Of a DNA stretch of 64,000 nucleotides, positions 43,401 to 50,818 are shown piece after piece; position 1 is the stretch's first letter, and every line of letters begins with the position of its first letter. The position numbers were made by a program, and so were the translations under genes. The notes under the pieces were generated by a model. The model saw only the letters and a program-made list of their open reading frames with translations. It made no database searches and was not told the DNA's origin. The DNA comes from Zhengella mangrovi (lineage in GTDB: Bacteria > Pseudomonadota > Alphaproteobacteria > Rhizobiales > Rhizobiaceae). The stretch lies in assembly GCF_002727065.1 (NCBI RefSeq), contig NZ_PDVP01000002.1, forward strand, positions 576,083-640,082, read 5' to 3'.

Positions 43401-44369
43401 CGTACCACCATAGGCCGGGCCGCCGTCCTGGCGGCTCACGACGTGCGCCTCGTCGCGGGTCAGGCCGGCCACCTGCCAGGGCGTGTCGACATCCGGCAAG
43501 ACAGCCTCGGTGACACCGGGAACGATCCGGCAATGACCGGCACGCAGGTCGGTGCCGAACCAGGCCACCACCAGGGCAACGGTTTCGAGATTCGGGCACA
43601 GGGCCTGCAATTCATCGATGGAGGCGGAGAAGTCGCTCTCGCCATGCAGGACATGGCGATTGAGCGTTTCGCGCTGCCCGGGCCTGACCTGGCGCCGGAC
43701 CGCGGTCGGCGACAGGCCGTATTCGGTGGATCCCGGAATGAGCGCGACAGCCCTGACCTGGCGATGGAAATCGCCCGCGGGTGCCAATACCTCGAACTGC
43801 AGTTGCGGCACCCGGTTGCCGAAACCGTCCAGCGGCAGGCGCTCGAAGACCACATAGGCCGTCCCGCGATAGGCCGGCGCATTGCCATAGCCCTGTTTCG
43901 CTTCGATCAGCGGATCGGGAAGCTGGTCCTGCGAACCGGTGTAGACGCGCATGTCGATGCCCGACAGGTCGAGTTCGCGGCCATCGGCCCAGACACGGCG
44001 AATGCCGGCAACCGGCCCCTCGCACAGGGCGAAGGCCACGTTGGCGAAATAGCTGTACTCGGTCACCCTTGGCCCGCCCTTCAGGCCCTGGCGGCGGGTG
44101 GTGCTCCTCTCCTCGAAGCGGGTGGCCCAGATCATCGTGCCCGATACGCGCGCCGCGCCGAAGACCTGCGGCAGAACGGCACCCTCCTCGGCCTGGAAGG
44201 GCTGCATGCCGGGAAGCCGGGCGCCCTCGTAGCGCCGCGTCGACTGGATGAGGGCATTGTCGACGGCATAGCCGGCCATGGCGCCGGCGGCCGAACCGAC
44301 TGCCGCGCCGACAGGACCGAGGAAGCCGCCGACAAAGGCGCCGGCCGCCTGCAACAGGATGGTGGCCAT
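40470..44369 (-). CDS. GTA tail tip / host-specificity megatron-like protein (gp15)
   Basis: A 1299-residue protein, the size of the RcGTA gp15 family (about 1300). Order: N-terminal hydrophobic segment (TILLQAAGAFVGGFLGPVGAAVG), a baseplate-hub-like domain, a TIM-barrel glycoside-hydrolase-like domain in the middle (DGAIDAVGIDNYMPLSDW; YADWSEYFGL-type), and a phage-tail tip domain towards the C-terminus (RVEAETRGTGEVNLAYPG). It forms the tail tip and contacts the recipient cell. The ATG at 44369 starts immediately before the hydrophobic segment. Confidence 0.95.
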   Translation of the reverse strand: MATILLQAAGAFVGGFLGPVGAAVGSAAGAMAGYAVDNALIQSTRRYEGARLPGMQPFQAEEGAVLPQVFGAARVSGTMIWATRFEERSTTRRQGLKGGPRVTEYSYFANVAFALCEGPVAGIRRVWADGRELDLSGIDMRVYTGSQDQLPDPLIEAKQGYGNAPAYRGTAYVVFERLPLDGFGNRVPQLQFEVLAPAGDFHRQVRAVALIPGSTEYGLSPTAVRRQVRPGQRETLNRHVLHGESDFSASIDELQALCPNLETVALVVAWFGTDLRAGHCRIVPGVTEAVLPDVDTPWQVAGLTRDEAHVVSRQDGGPAYGGTPSDASVIAAIRDLTDRGIRVAFYPFLMMDIPPANGLPDPWGGGEQAAYPWRGRITASLAPGRDGSPDSTAAVRAEIAGFLGRGEGPAGTRVDGAPAWAASANTEGYRRMILHYAMLCAGAGGVDAFLVGSELRGLTALRDDGGVFPFVHGLRELAREVKAILGAGTGITYGADWSEYFGLRPADGSGDVFYNLDDLWMDGAIDAVGIDNYMPLSDWRDADWAGGNPDGARSPHDAEALAAAISGGEGFDWYYADDEARAARSRTPITDGAHGKDWVYRYKDIAGWWSNVHVERRGGQETGRQSPWVPGAKPVWFTELGCPAIDKGANQPNVFVDAKSSENAVPHFSSGGRDSLAQRRFLQAHYCHWQAGEAANPLSPLTGRPMVDSARIYCWAWDARPFPAFPRQAATWADGGNWARGHWLNGRVEDVEIGDVINAVLSRHGVPPADVGGVDALAGGIVLDSASSARDALEPLVAAHGLTVDEAGGSLAFRSESRAAEPVIVDDCVETEGDAVRVIEHAAAGDRPREAVIAFRDPFRGYETAVARVEAETRGTGEVNLAYPGILHQGTARALASGWLSRLDSATQELTVTLPPASGIEVGAPLQLAAVPGRTWLVTSLEEGLTCRLKARRINPAPPQPDIPVTDTPAAVPFPEPGAPQAIFLDLPMGDAMAAEEEAFRVAVWSDPWRTHAVEASPETTGYDRRTLVTGPAAIGTLLRDLAPGRGARRERRSSLDVAFVDAEPESVTALALFGGANAMAVGSPDTGWEILQFQHAEEIRAQVWRLSCLLRGQLGTEDRMALGAPAGSHAVLLDETVRPAGLRAGEVDLPLQWRVRPLVPFAAPDTVTGLAARGGTRALTPLSPVHVRCAPAADGGRRFRWTRRSRIRADTWDAVPLGEDREDYRVLVRTPDGKGLWETEVAGPACIWPGASIAGVIAAGHARVIVEVRQAGGPRAWGLPATRAFDLPHFTSTANERN

Positions 44370-44382
44370 GGGTCTGTGTCCT

Positions 44383-44829
44383 TCAGGAAACGGGAAAGGC
44401 GAAGACGGCCGCGACGCGGCGACGCCAGGCCGGCACGAGGGCCGATTCCAGCGCACCGGCACCGGAATAGGCATGAACGAAACGGCCCTGGCCGGTCAGG
44501 ATGCCGAGATGGCGGGCCGGCAATTGCGCGCGCCAGCGAAAGACGAGGAGGTCGCCGGGTTGCGCCGAGGCCAGCGGAAACGGAACTCCAAACGCCTCCC
44601 TTGCCGCGTTCATGAGAGGATCGCCGGCATCGCCTGCTGCCCAGTCGGCGCCATAGGGCCCGGGATCGGGCAAGCTGGAGCCATACACCTCGTGCCAGAC
44701 GCCGCGCACGAGACCGAGGCAGTCACAGCCGACACCCCTGCGGGTTCCCTGGTGGCGATAGGGCGTTCCGATCCACCGCCGGGCGGCAGCGATGACGCGG
44801 CTTCGCGTGCCGGCCGCGGCGTCCATCAT
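44383..44829 (-). CDS. GTA NlpC/P60 peptidoglycan endopeptidase (gp14)
   Basis: A 148-residue NlpC/P60 cysteine peptidase with the nucleophile in VGCDCLGLVRGVW and the histidine in ARHLGILT. In RcGTA the homologous protein belongs to the baseplate and opens the peptidoglycan of the recipient. The ATG at 44829 overlaps the DUF2163 stop as ATGA; this coupling decides the start over a second ATG at 44826. Confidence 0.94.
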   Translation of the reverse strand: MMDAAAGTRSRVIAAARRWIGTPYRHQGTRRGVGCDCLGLVRGVWHEVYGSSLPDPGPYGADWAAGDAGDPLMNAAREAFGVPFPLASAQPGDLLVFRWRAQLPARHLGILTGQGRFVHAYSGAGALESALVPAWRRRVAAVFAFPVS

Positions 44830-45713
44830 GGCACCATCGGCTTGCCGTCCAGCGGCAGGTCCTCGGTGACATAACCATAGGCCGCATCGTTGCCCGGCAG
44901 GTGCGGAAAGCCGCGAAAGTTGACGGCGTTGGAGAAACGGTCGCGGCAGGTGGCAAAGCGCCTGTCGCAACCGGCGACGACGCGCACCGTACCGCCCGCC
45001 TGCAAGGGCGGACCGGGCAATTCGGCGAGTACCAGGGTTTCATGGCCGGCGCCGCGCTGGTGGGCCAAGATCCGCAAGCGGCGGGACGATTCAGCGGCCG
45101 GGTCCGGCTCCAGCCAGCCGTTTTCCAGCCAGCCGTCCTCACCGGCCGTTCGCTCGATCCGCACCGTCACCGGCGCTTCGACTGCAAGGATGACGACGTG
45201 CTCGCTCGCTCCGGCTGCACCGAGGTCGATCCCGCAGGCCGCATCGCCCAGTTCGGCGGCGCAACGGCGACGCACGATCCGGCTGTGCGGCTTGTCCAGG
45301 CTCGCCGACAGGCTTTGAAGCTCGGCAACCAGCGCGCCGTCCCGCCGGGCAATCCGGCCGATCACGGCCGTGCGGAGAAGCGCGCGCTGCGCCGCGTCCT
45401 GCCAGTCGACCAGCCAGGTCAGCACCGTGGCGCCGTCATAGGCGCCAGCCTCGATATCCGCTTCGCAGATCCCGTCATCCGACAGGGCACCCTCGATGTC
45501 GGTTGCATCGGCGGCGAGGCCCAGGCTTCGGGTGGCTTCGGAGGCGGAAAAACCGGTTTGCGGGCGATGGTCCAGTCCGTCGAAGCGGATCACCGCGTCA
45601 TGGTCCGTGAACCCCAGGACCCTGCCGTCGGCACGGCGGACCTGCCAGCACTGGCAGAGCGTCGTCACCTCGCGCGCGGCGTGCTGACGCAACAGTTCGG
45701 GAAGCCGTGTCAT
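44826..45713 (-). CDS. GTA DUF2163 baseplate hub protein (gp13)
   Basis: A 295-residue DUF2163 protein. It opens with LLRQHAAREVTTLCQCWQVRR and has a C-terminal domain rich in cysteines (CDRRFATCRDRFSNAVNFRGFPHLPGND), which in RcGTA binds an iron-sulfur cluster at the tail tip as I recall. Both junctions are 4-base overlaps, showing tight operon coupling. Confidence 0.95.
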   Translation of the reverse strand: MTRLPELLRQHAAREVTTLCQCWQVRRADGRVLGFTDHDAVIRFDGLDHRPQTGFSASEATRSLGLAADATDIEGALSDDGICEADIEAGAYDGATVLTWLVDWQDAAQRALLRTAVIGRIARRDGALVAELQSLSASLDKPHSRIVRRRCAAELGDAACGIDLGAAGASEHVVILAVEAPVTVRIERTAGEDGWLENGWLEPDPAAESSRRLRILAHQRGAGHETLVLAELPGPPLQAGGTVRVVAGCDRRFATCRDRFSNAVNFRGFPHLPGNDAAYGYVTEDLPLDGKPMVP

Positions 45714-46345
45714 GGCAGGACCTCGACCAGGGGAACGGAAGGCGATTGGCCGGCCTCGAAGGCAGCCAGCGAGAGAAGGAGCTGATCCGTGTCGAAACGG
45801 ACCGGAACGTCGAACTCGTAGCCGGCGGAGATCACGGCGCCCGCGGTTGGCGGTTCGACAAAGGTGACGATGCCGGTGAGGCAGTCGACGGAGAAGGCCG
45901 TTGCCTCCGCCTGTTCGACGCCATCGAGCGCAATGCGGACCGTTCCGGCGACCGGCTTGGTGACCGGACGTTCATAGGCGTCCTCCCCGTCGCCGTAGCG
46001 CTTGACCAGGGCAAAGGCTGCCGTCCGGTCATCGCCGACGGCGATCCGCTGGTCCGTCACCGCCGGGACATTCGCCAGGGCGCAGGACTTCCAGTCGAAC
46101 GGATCGCGGAAGCGGAACGCGAAAAGCGAGCCGCGCCTTGCCTCGAAAAAGGTACTCAGCGCTTCCAGGTCGGACAGCGCGCGCAGCCCCGTGCCCGCGT
46201 CATAGCGGCGGCGGCCATGGGCGCGGCGCTGGTTGCGTTTCTCGCGCCCGCTCGTCAGGCGGATGATCTCGTTGACCCGTTCCGGGCCGCCGGTGGCGCC
46301 AAACCCGATGGCGACCGGGAAACGGACATCATGGAATGCGGACAT
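45710..46345 (-). CDS. GTA DUF2460 distal tail protein (gp12)
   Basis: A 211-residue DUF2460 protein with FHDVRFPVAIGFGATGGPER at the start, SGREKRNQRRAHGRRRYDAG and FDWKSCALAN. In RcGTA this protein links the tail tube to the baseplate. Length is normal, and its stop overlaps the DUF2163 start. Confidence 0.94.
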   Translation of the reverse strand: MSAFHDVRFPVAIGFGATGGPERVNEIIRLTSGREKRNQRRAHGRRRYDAGTGLRALSDLEALSTFFEARRGSLFAFRFRDPFDWKSCALANVPAVTDQRIAVGDDRTAAFALVKRYGDGEDAYERPVTKPVAGTVRIALDGVEQAEATAFSVDCLTGIVTFVEPPTAGAVISAGYEFDVPVRFDTDQLLLSLAAFEAGQSPSVPLVEVLP

Positions 46346-46355
46346 GGCTTCTGCC

Positions 46356-46922
46356 TCAAACGTGGCGGGCGCCGCGGCGGACCGCGCGGGCCAGCATGGC
46401 CGTCACCTGCGCCTCGGACTTGCGGAAGGACGCGGCATCGTTTGCCTGGACGTTGAACGTCACGTTGACCGGGTTGCCGGCGCCCGATGGCGCGGAGACG
46501 CCAAGCGCACCATCGGCGCCACGTTTCAGCGGCAGGATGGCCTCGGTTCCGGCCTCGCCCATCAGGCCGAGGTTTCCGCCCATGGGAAAAAAGGTCGGTT
46601 CCGCAACCACGCCCCCGGCGGCAAAGGCCGTGACGCCGGGCACGCCCCCCTTCGCAAAGGGCGAGACGGCACCGGTCAGGCCGCCCAGCGCCGATGACAG
46701 CAGGCCCTGCAACGGCTTCAGGCCCTGGTCGAGCGCCATGGAAGCCATATTGAGCGCCAACTGGCGCAGAACATCTTCCAGGTCCTTGCCGGAGGTGACA
46801 GCACTCTTCAGCGCGCCAGTCATCTGCGAGCCGAAGCGCTGGGCGACGGTCTCCATGTCCTTCATGGCCGTTTCGAACGGCCGGGTATCGGCCTCGAGGC
46901 GAACGGTGAGACTGTCCGTCAT
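46356..46922 (-). CDS. GTA tail tape measure protein (gp11)
   Basis: A 188-residue tape-measure protein: N-terminal coiled-coil region (MTDSLTVRLEADTRPFETAM ... LKSAV) and a glycine-rich C-terminal half (FAKGGVPGVTAFAAGGVVAEPTFF). GTA tape measures are short because GTA tails are short; the RcGTA one is about 220 residues. Ends with a basic tail, RAVRRGARHV. Confidence 0.9.
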   Translation of the reverse strand: MTDSLTVRLEADTRPFETAMKDMETVAQRFGSQMTGALKSAVTSGKDLEDVLRQLALNMASMALDQGLKPLQGLLSSALGGLTGAVSPFAKGGVPGVTAFAAGGVVAEPTFFPMGGNLGLMGEAGTEAILPLKRGADGALGVSAPSGAGNPVNVTFNVQANDAASFRKSEAQVTAMLARAVRRGARHV

Positions 46923-46938
46923 GACGGTCGGTTTCCTT

Positions 46939-47094
46939 TCACAGGTCGGGAAAGCGTTTCATCAATGCCTCCAGATCCGCACGCGACACGGCTCGCCGCG
47001 CCTCGGGAAGAGCGACACAGGCGGCCAGTTCACGCGGGGTCATGGCCCAGAAGGCATCCGGCGGCAGCCGCAGCAGGGCGAGGCCGAGGCGCAT
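46939..47094 (-). CDS. GTA tail assembly chaperone second part (gp10.1, rcc01693-like)
   Basis: The open frame on this strand runs from 47262 to the stop at 46939. It encodes a segment with FPWDEAMRLGLALLRLPPDA and FWAMTPREL, diagnostic of the rcc01693/phage_TAC family. The only ATG that keeps most of the domain is at 47094, inside FPWDEAM, and no ATG, GTG or TTG lies upstream in frame. The full domain would therefore be made only by -1 frameshifting from the upstream gene, at an AAACCCC site at 47151-47145. The 51-residue product given here is the internal-start alternative. Confidence 0.75.
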   Translation of the reverse strand: MRLGLALLRLPPDAFWAMTPRELAACVALPEARRAVSRADLEALMKRFPDL

Positions 47095-47132
47095 CGCCTC
47101 GTCCCACGGGAAGGGCCTGGCTCCCTGCCCTG

Positions 47133-47489
47133 CTACGGCCGTGCGGGGTTTCCGGCGGTCTCCGGCGTGCCGAAGGCCGCGGCCAGGAGTGCCATTGCGA
47201 GGCGGGCCTGGCCTGCGACGCCGTCTTCCGCCGACATGGCGGCCACGTCGGAATCGGCGATGTCATGGCCGGCACCGCGCAGGCCGGCTCCAATGATGCG
47301 AACGAGATCGCGGGCGGCAAAGCGCCCCGACGACAGGCGCGCGACCAGGGCCTGGAGATCCTCGACGCCGAAGGCGTCTTCCAGTTCGGCCAGCGCTCCC
47401 AGCGTGAGGCGAAGGCGGTAATCGCGCCCGTCGAGGCGGGCCGCCACTTCGCCGCGGCGGCGGTTGGCGGGGGTGAGGAGCGAATCCAT
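47133..47489 (-). CDS. GTA tail assembly chaperone / gene transfer agent family protein (gp10)
   Basis: A 118-residue protein starting MDSLLTPANRRRGEVAARLDG, with TLGALAELEDAFG in the middle, typical of the GTA TAC-like family beside the tail tube gene. The ATG at 47489 overlaps the stop of the tail tube gene (ATGA). Its last codons contain the slippery AAACCCC heptamer, followed by the zero-frame stop TAG at 47133. In phage lambda the equivalent G gene is read through by a -1 frameshift into T. Confidence 0.88.
   Translation of the reverse strand: MDSLLTPANRRRGEVAARLDGRDYRLRLTLGALAELEDAFGVEDLQALVARLSSGRFAARDLVRIIGAGLRGAGHDIADSDVAAMSAEDGVAGQARLAMALLAAAFGTPETAGNPARP
47145..47151 (-). other. 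candidate programmed -1 frameshift site (AAACCCC)
   Basis: On the minus strand the zero-frame codons of gp10 read GGA AAC CCC GCA CGG CCG TAG. The heptamer A AAC CCC fits the X XXY YYZ pattern. A -1 slip gives AAA CCC CGC and continues straight into the frame encoding FPWDEAM and the rest of the rcc01693-like domain, which has no own start codon upstream. No downstream stimulating structure was demonstrated by me. Confidence 0.55.
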
Positions 47490-47902
47490 CAGGCCGCCTC
47501 GAAGGCCAGCGCGCCGGCCGATTCCAGCGCGATCTCGAAGGTGATCTCGGCATCGTGGTTGCCGGAATACTCCAGCGCCGTGACCTGGAAAGGCCCGGAC
47601 ACGGTTCCGAAATCGGGGATGGCCAATTGCCACGCGTTGACGGCGCCATCGAAGAATGCCAGGCGCACCAGTGCGTCCGATGCCGCGTCCTTGAAGATGC
47701 CGCTTCCGGTGACCGAGGCGCGGCGGACGCCGCTGGCGGCCAGCAATTCACGCCAGCGGCCGGCGGATTCGGAATCCGTCACATCGACGGTGGTCGCGTT
47801 GAACGCGATGCGGCGGGCGCGCAGCCCCGCCACGGTGACGTAGTCGCCCCGCCCCGCGCCGTCCAGCTTGACGAGCAGGTCCTTGCCCTTCTGAGCACCC
47901 AT
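47489..47902 (-). CDS. GTA major tail tube protein (gp9)
   Basis: A 137-residue TP901-1-type major tail protein: GKDLLVKLDGAGRGDYVTVAGLRARR at the start (broken here as family-typical), RIAFNATTVDVTDSES and a C-terminal FEIALESAGALAFEAA. It forms the tail tube rings. It is followed by gp10 with a 4-base overlap. Confidence 0.95.
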   Translation of the reverse strand: MGAQKGKDLLVKLDGAGRGDYVTVAGLRARRIAFNATTVDVTDSESAGRWRELLAASGVRRASVTGSGIFKDAASDALVRLAFFDGAVNAWQLAIPDFGTVSGPFQVTALEYSGNHDAEITFEIALESAGALAFEAA

Positions 47903-47953
47903 CGGAAAACCCCCTTGAATTTCAGAATTTTGATACGAGTACCTGAAGGCCGG

Positions 47954-48373
47954 TCAGACCGTTTCGGCCTGTTCCTCGACCAGGGCCCGGAAGCGCATCA
48001 GGCCGTGCTGAAGCTGCATTTCCGGGTCGTAGTTGACCTCGGCGAACTCACGAAAGAAACCGACCACGCGATGGCCTTCCAGGTCCGGCGAAAAGCCTTC
48101 CAGCGCCTTGCCCGCGGCTTCCAGCACGGCCTGGCATTCCGCCTTGCCGCGCGCCTGGGACCAGGCATGGAGGGTGACGAGATGTTCCGTCCCGGCATCG
48201 TCCGACGTCGACCAGTCATAGACGCTCGTGCGCCCGATGGTGACATAGGGGTAACGGGCGCGCTCCGGCGCCATGTCATGGACGTGAGGACCGCCGAGAA
48301 GACGCACGACATCTTCTGCCCCCGTCAGCGTGGCATGGATTGCCCGTTGCAGTTCAGCGGCTGCGCTGGTCAT
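47954..48373 (-). CDS. GTA DUF3168 tail terminator protein (gp8)
   Basis: A 139-residue DUF3168 protein (AAAELQRAIHATLTG; YPYVTIGRTSVYDW; EHLVTLHAWSQARGKAE). In RcGTA this protein ends the tail tube at the head-tail junction. The start at 48373 is the ATG that matches the family N-terminus; the longer frame overlaps the preceding small gene. Confidence 0.94.
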   Translation of the reverse strand: MTSAAAELQRAIHATLTGAEDVVRLLGGPHVHDMAPERARYPYVTIGRTSVYDWSTSDDAGTEHLVTLHAWSQARGKAECQAVLEAAGKALEGFSPDLEGHRVVGFFREFAEVNYDPEMQLQHGLMRFRALVEEQAETV

Positions 48374-48536
48374 GATCGGGCCTCCCTTTCTTGCGTGGCG
48401 TTCCACCAGATATGGTTTCGCGGGCCGGCTTTTGCTGCAAGCCCGCATTCAATTCGCGGTGATCGGCCAGCCGGTGCGCCTGCATGGACAGGGTTCGCAC
48501 CAGGTCGGCCGCGGTCAGGCGAAAGCCGAGCTTCAT
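48354..48536 (-). CDS. small GTA-operon protein of unknown function
   Basis: A 60-codon frame whose ATG overlaps the stop of the head closure gene (ATGA at 48536-48533) and whose end overlaps the DUF3168 start by 20 bases. It opens with MKLGFRLTAADLVRTLSMQA and has a charged, Arg/Lys-rich C-terminus. Coupling at both ends favours a real gene, but I do not recognise a family and the C-terminal half looks unconserved. Confidence 0.45.
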   Translation of the reverse strand: MKLGFRLTAADLVRTLSMQAHRLADHRELNAGLQQKPARETISGGTPRKKGRPDHDQRSR

Positions 48537-48868
48537 CGTTGCTCCTCGACGGCGAGACAGACAAGGTAGCGCCCGGTTTCATCGGGATCATGAACGGTCC
48601 GGATGGCGAACAGGCGCTCGCGGCAGCGAAACCGCATTCCGGGCAACACGCCGGCGCGATGGCGGAGGGTGACGCGATGGGTCGTTTCCTCGACGAACCG
48701 GTCGCCGGCGAAGCGCCGCGCGGCCGAGACAGGCTCGACGAGCGCGTAGATGCCGGCCGTCTCGCTCCAGCCGCCGGTGAGCCCGCCCTCGCCGTCCGGC
48801 TCAAGGTCCGGCGCTTCCAGCACGAGATAGGTGCGAAACCGGCCCGGATCGACGAACAGCACCGGCAT
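48533..48868 (-). CDS. GTA head-tail adaptor / head closure protein (gp7)
   Basis: A 111-residue protein of the phage head-closure family (VDPGRFRTYLVLEAPD; GWSETAGIYALVEPV; ERLFAIRTVHDPDETGRYL). It closes the capsid portal and joins it to the tail. The start lies 1 base after the connector stop. Confidence 0.92.
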   Translation of the reverse strand: MPVLFVDPGRFRTYLVLEAPDLEPDGEGGLTGGWSETAGIYALVEPVSAARRFAGDRFVEETTHRVTLRHRAGVLPGMRFRCRERLFAIRTVHDPDETGRYLVCLAVEEQR

Positions 48869-48869
48869 G

Positions 48870-49439
48870 TCAGAGCCGCACCCTGCGGAAGGGCGCCAGA
48901 AGGCGGTCGTAGCCGGACGGCCAGGCGGTGACCCGGTCATCGACCAGCGAACCGGACCGGTGTTCGAAGAGATGGGCGGCCAGGAGGAGGATGGCCCGCT
49001 TGAGGAGGTCGGGCACGTCGGCGCCGGTGTCGCCGTGGCCAGCCTCGTAGTCGATCTCGATGCCGTTGGCGATGTCGGTGCCCGGCGCCAGGCCCGACAG
49101 GTCGACCGCCGCCGGCCGGTCATGACGGTCGAGGCGCCACTGGCCCGCGGCAATCGCGTGAACTTCGCCGTCGCGGTCGAACCGGCTGACGGATGTGACA
49201 GCCATGACCGGGGTCCGGCCAAGATCGACCCGCCGGCCCGGCGGCAGGCGGTCAAGGACCACGCGCCAGGTCTGGCGGATCAGGGCAAGGCCGGTCTGGC
49301 GTTCGACGTCGTCGCGGGCCGCGGCAAGCAGCGTCGCAAGGAGAGCATCCTCGGCGTCGCCGTCGAGGCGGAGGTGGCGTTTCACCTCGGCCAGCGAAAC
49401 CGGTTCGGCGGCCGGCGCGAGGCTCTGGAACTGAATCAT
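48870..49439 (-). CDS. GTA head-tail connector protein (gp6)
   Basis: A 189-residue gp6-like connector (PVSLAEVKRHLRLDGDAED ... AARDDVERQTGLAL near the start; LLAAHLFEHRSGSLV near the end). It binds the portal as an adaptor ring. It is the first tail-side gene after two strong hairpins (49478-49546), so it may be expressed at a lower level than the capsid. Confidence 0.94.
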   Translation of the reverse strand: MIQFQSLAPAAEPVSLAEVKRHLRLDGDAEDALLATLLAAARDDVERQTGLALIRQTWRVVLDRLPPGRRVDLGRTPVMAVTSVSRFDRDGEVHAIAAGQWRLDRHDRPAAVDLSGLAPGTDIANGIEIDYEAGHGDTGADVPDLLKRAILLLAAHLFEHRSGSLVDDRVTAWPSGYDRLLAPFRRVRL

Positions 49440-49477
49440 GTCCGGGTCTTTCCGTGTTGATCCTGAAGGGAAAAGGC

Positions 49478-49546
49478 GGCCCCGGCGGAAGAAGGCCGGG
49501 GCCGCGGGCGGCGCAGGGCCGGCGCGGAGGAGAAGGCGCGCCGGCC
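49478..49546 (-). terminator. double hairpin between capsid and connector genes (attenuator)
   Basis: Hairpin one: GGCCGGCGCG (49517-49526) with CGCGCCGGCC (49537-49546), perfect 10 bp. Hairpin two: GGCCCCGGC (49478-49486) with GCCGGGGCC (49495-49503), perfect 9 bp, followed on the minus strand by a short T-run (CCTTTTCCC). Transcription leaving the capsid gene meets both within 80 bases. Partial termination here would raise the capsid to tail ratio; protection of the capsid mRNA 3' end is the other possibility. Confidence 0.6.
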
Positions 49547-49555
49547 GCCCGAAAA

Positions 49556-50818
49556 TCAGGCCGCGCCGAATTTCACCAGCTTGATGGCATCGAAGTCCTG
49601 CACGCCGCCACCGACACGCTTGGTGGTGTAGAAGAGCACGTAGGGCTTGGCGGAATAGGGATCGCGCAACACGCGCACGCCGACCCGGTCGACGACGAGG
49701 TAGCCACGGGCGAAATCGCCGAAGGCGATCGGCGTGGCGTCGGCGGCGGCGTCGGGCATGTCCTCCGCCTCGACGACGGCGAAGCCCATCAGCATGGCCT
49801 GCCCGCCGGGCGTGGCCGGCGGCTGCCAGAGGTAGTTGCCGTCGGCATCCTTCAGCTTGCGGATGGCGGCCTGCGTCTTGCGGTTCATCATCCAGCTGGC
49901 ATTCTGGCGGTAACCGGCCTTCAGCGCATAGATCGTGTCGATCAGGACGTCGGAGGCGTTCTCCGTGGCCAGCGCGCCGGAAACGCCGGTGGCGACGTGG
50001 CCCAGCTGGCCCCAGGCCCAGCTGTCCTCGGCGACCGAGCCGTAATCGAGGAAGCCGCGCGGCTTGTTGACGCCATCGCCAGCGACAAAGGCCGCGCCTT
50101 CCTGCTCGGCGAAGGCGGTCTCCACTTCCGCGGCGATCCACTGGTCGAGGTTGACGGCGGCATCGTCGAGCAGCGACGCGGTGGCCGCCGGCATGGCGTA
50201 GAGCTCCATGGTCGGAAACTGGAGCTCGGCCAGGGTGGACGAGGCCGTCTCGGGTCGCGCGTCGGTCTCGCCGGCCCAGCCGACCGCCGGTCCGCTGACG
50301 GAGAACGGCTTTTTCAGCACGGCGCCGGAGACCTGGCGCACCGAGGCGACCGAGCGCACCGGCGACAGCGCGGCCAGGCGCTTGCCAATGGCCGCCTCGG
50401 TCTCGTCGGGCACGAGGTAGCCGCCGTCCTGGCCGGAGCCGTAGGACATGGCCTTGGTGTCGAGCGAACGGAGCGCGCGGTCGTCGCCGGAACGCATGTA
50501 GGCAGAAAAGGCGTCCTTGCGGGCCAGGTCGGCTACCGGGTCGGCCCGGCCGAGCGCCGGCCTTCCGCGCTGCAGGACCAGGCGGTCCATGGCCGCCTTC
50601 TGCTCGTCGAGCACGGCGGCGATGCGGTCGACCTTGTCCGTGGTCACGACGTCGGCGCTGACGCGCGCCTCGATCTCCTTCAGGCGCTCGTCGTTGGCGG
50701 CCTTGAAGGCCTCGAAGGCACCCATGAAATCGTCGAAGGCCTCGGCGACATCCTGGGCGGAACCGCTGGCGGCCTTGATCTCGGGCGCCGGTTTCGGGTT
50801 GGGTCGGGTCATGGTCAT
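49556..50818 (-). CDS. GTA major capsid protein (gp5)
   Basis: A 420-residue HK97-fold capsid protein. The first 110 residues form a helical scaffold (DDFMGAFEAFKAANDERLKEI-type) that the protease removes, followed by the conserved YLVPDETEAAIGKRL and the C-terminal YFRVGVRVLRDPYS-type end. The start overlaps the protease stop (ATGA at 50818-50815), ensuring coordinated synthesis. Confidence 0.96.
   Translation of the reverse strand: MTMTRPNPKPAPEIKAASGSAQDVAEAFDDFMGAFEAFKAANDERLKEIEARVSADVVTTDKVDRIAAVLDEQKAAMDRLVLQRGRPALGRADPVADLARKDAFSAYMRSGDDRALRSLDTKAMSYGSGQDGGYLVPDETEAAIGKRLAALSPVRSVASVRQVSGAVLKKPFSVSGPAVGWAGETDARPETASSTLAELQFPTMELYAMPAATASLLDDAAVNLDQWIAAEVETAFAEQEGAAFVAGDGVNKPRGFLDYGSVAEDSWAWGQLGHVATGVSGALATENASDVLIDTIYALKAGYRQNASWMMNRKTQAAIRKLKDADGNYLWQPPATPGGQAMLMGFAVVEAEDMPDAAADATPIAFGDFARGYLVVDRVGVRVLRDPYSAKPYVLFYTTKRVGGGVQDFDAIKLVKFGAA

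Noticed and set aside
41334..44615. 1093-codon plus-strand frame antisense to the GTA tip protein
   Set aside because: No recognisable domain and opposite a 1299-residue family-sized protein; composition artefact.
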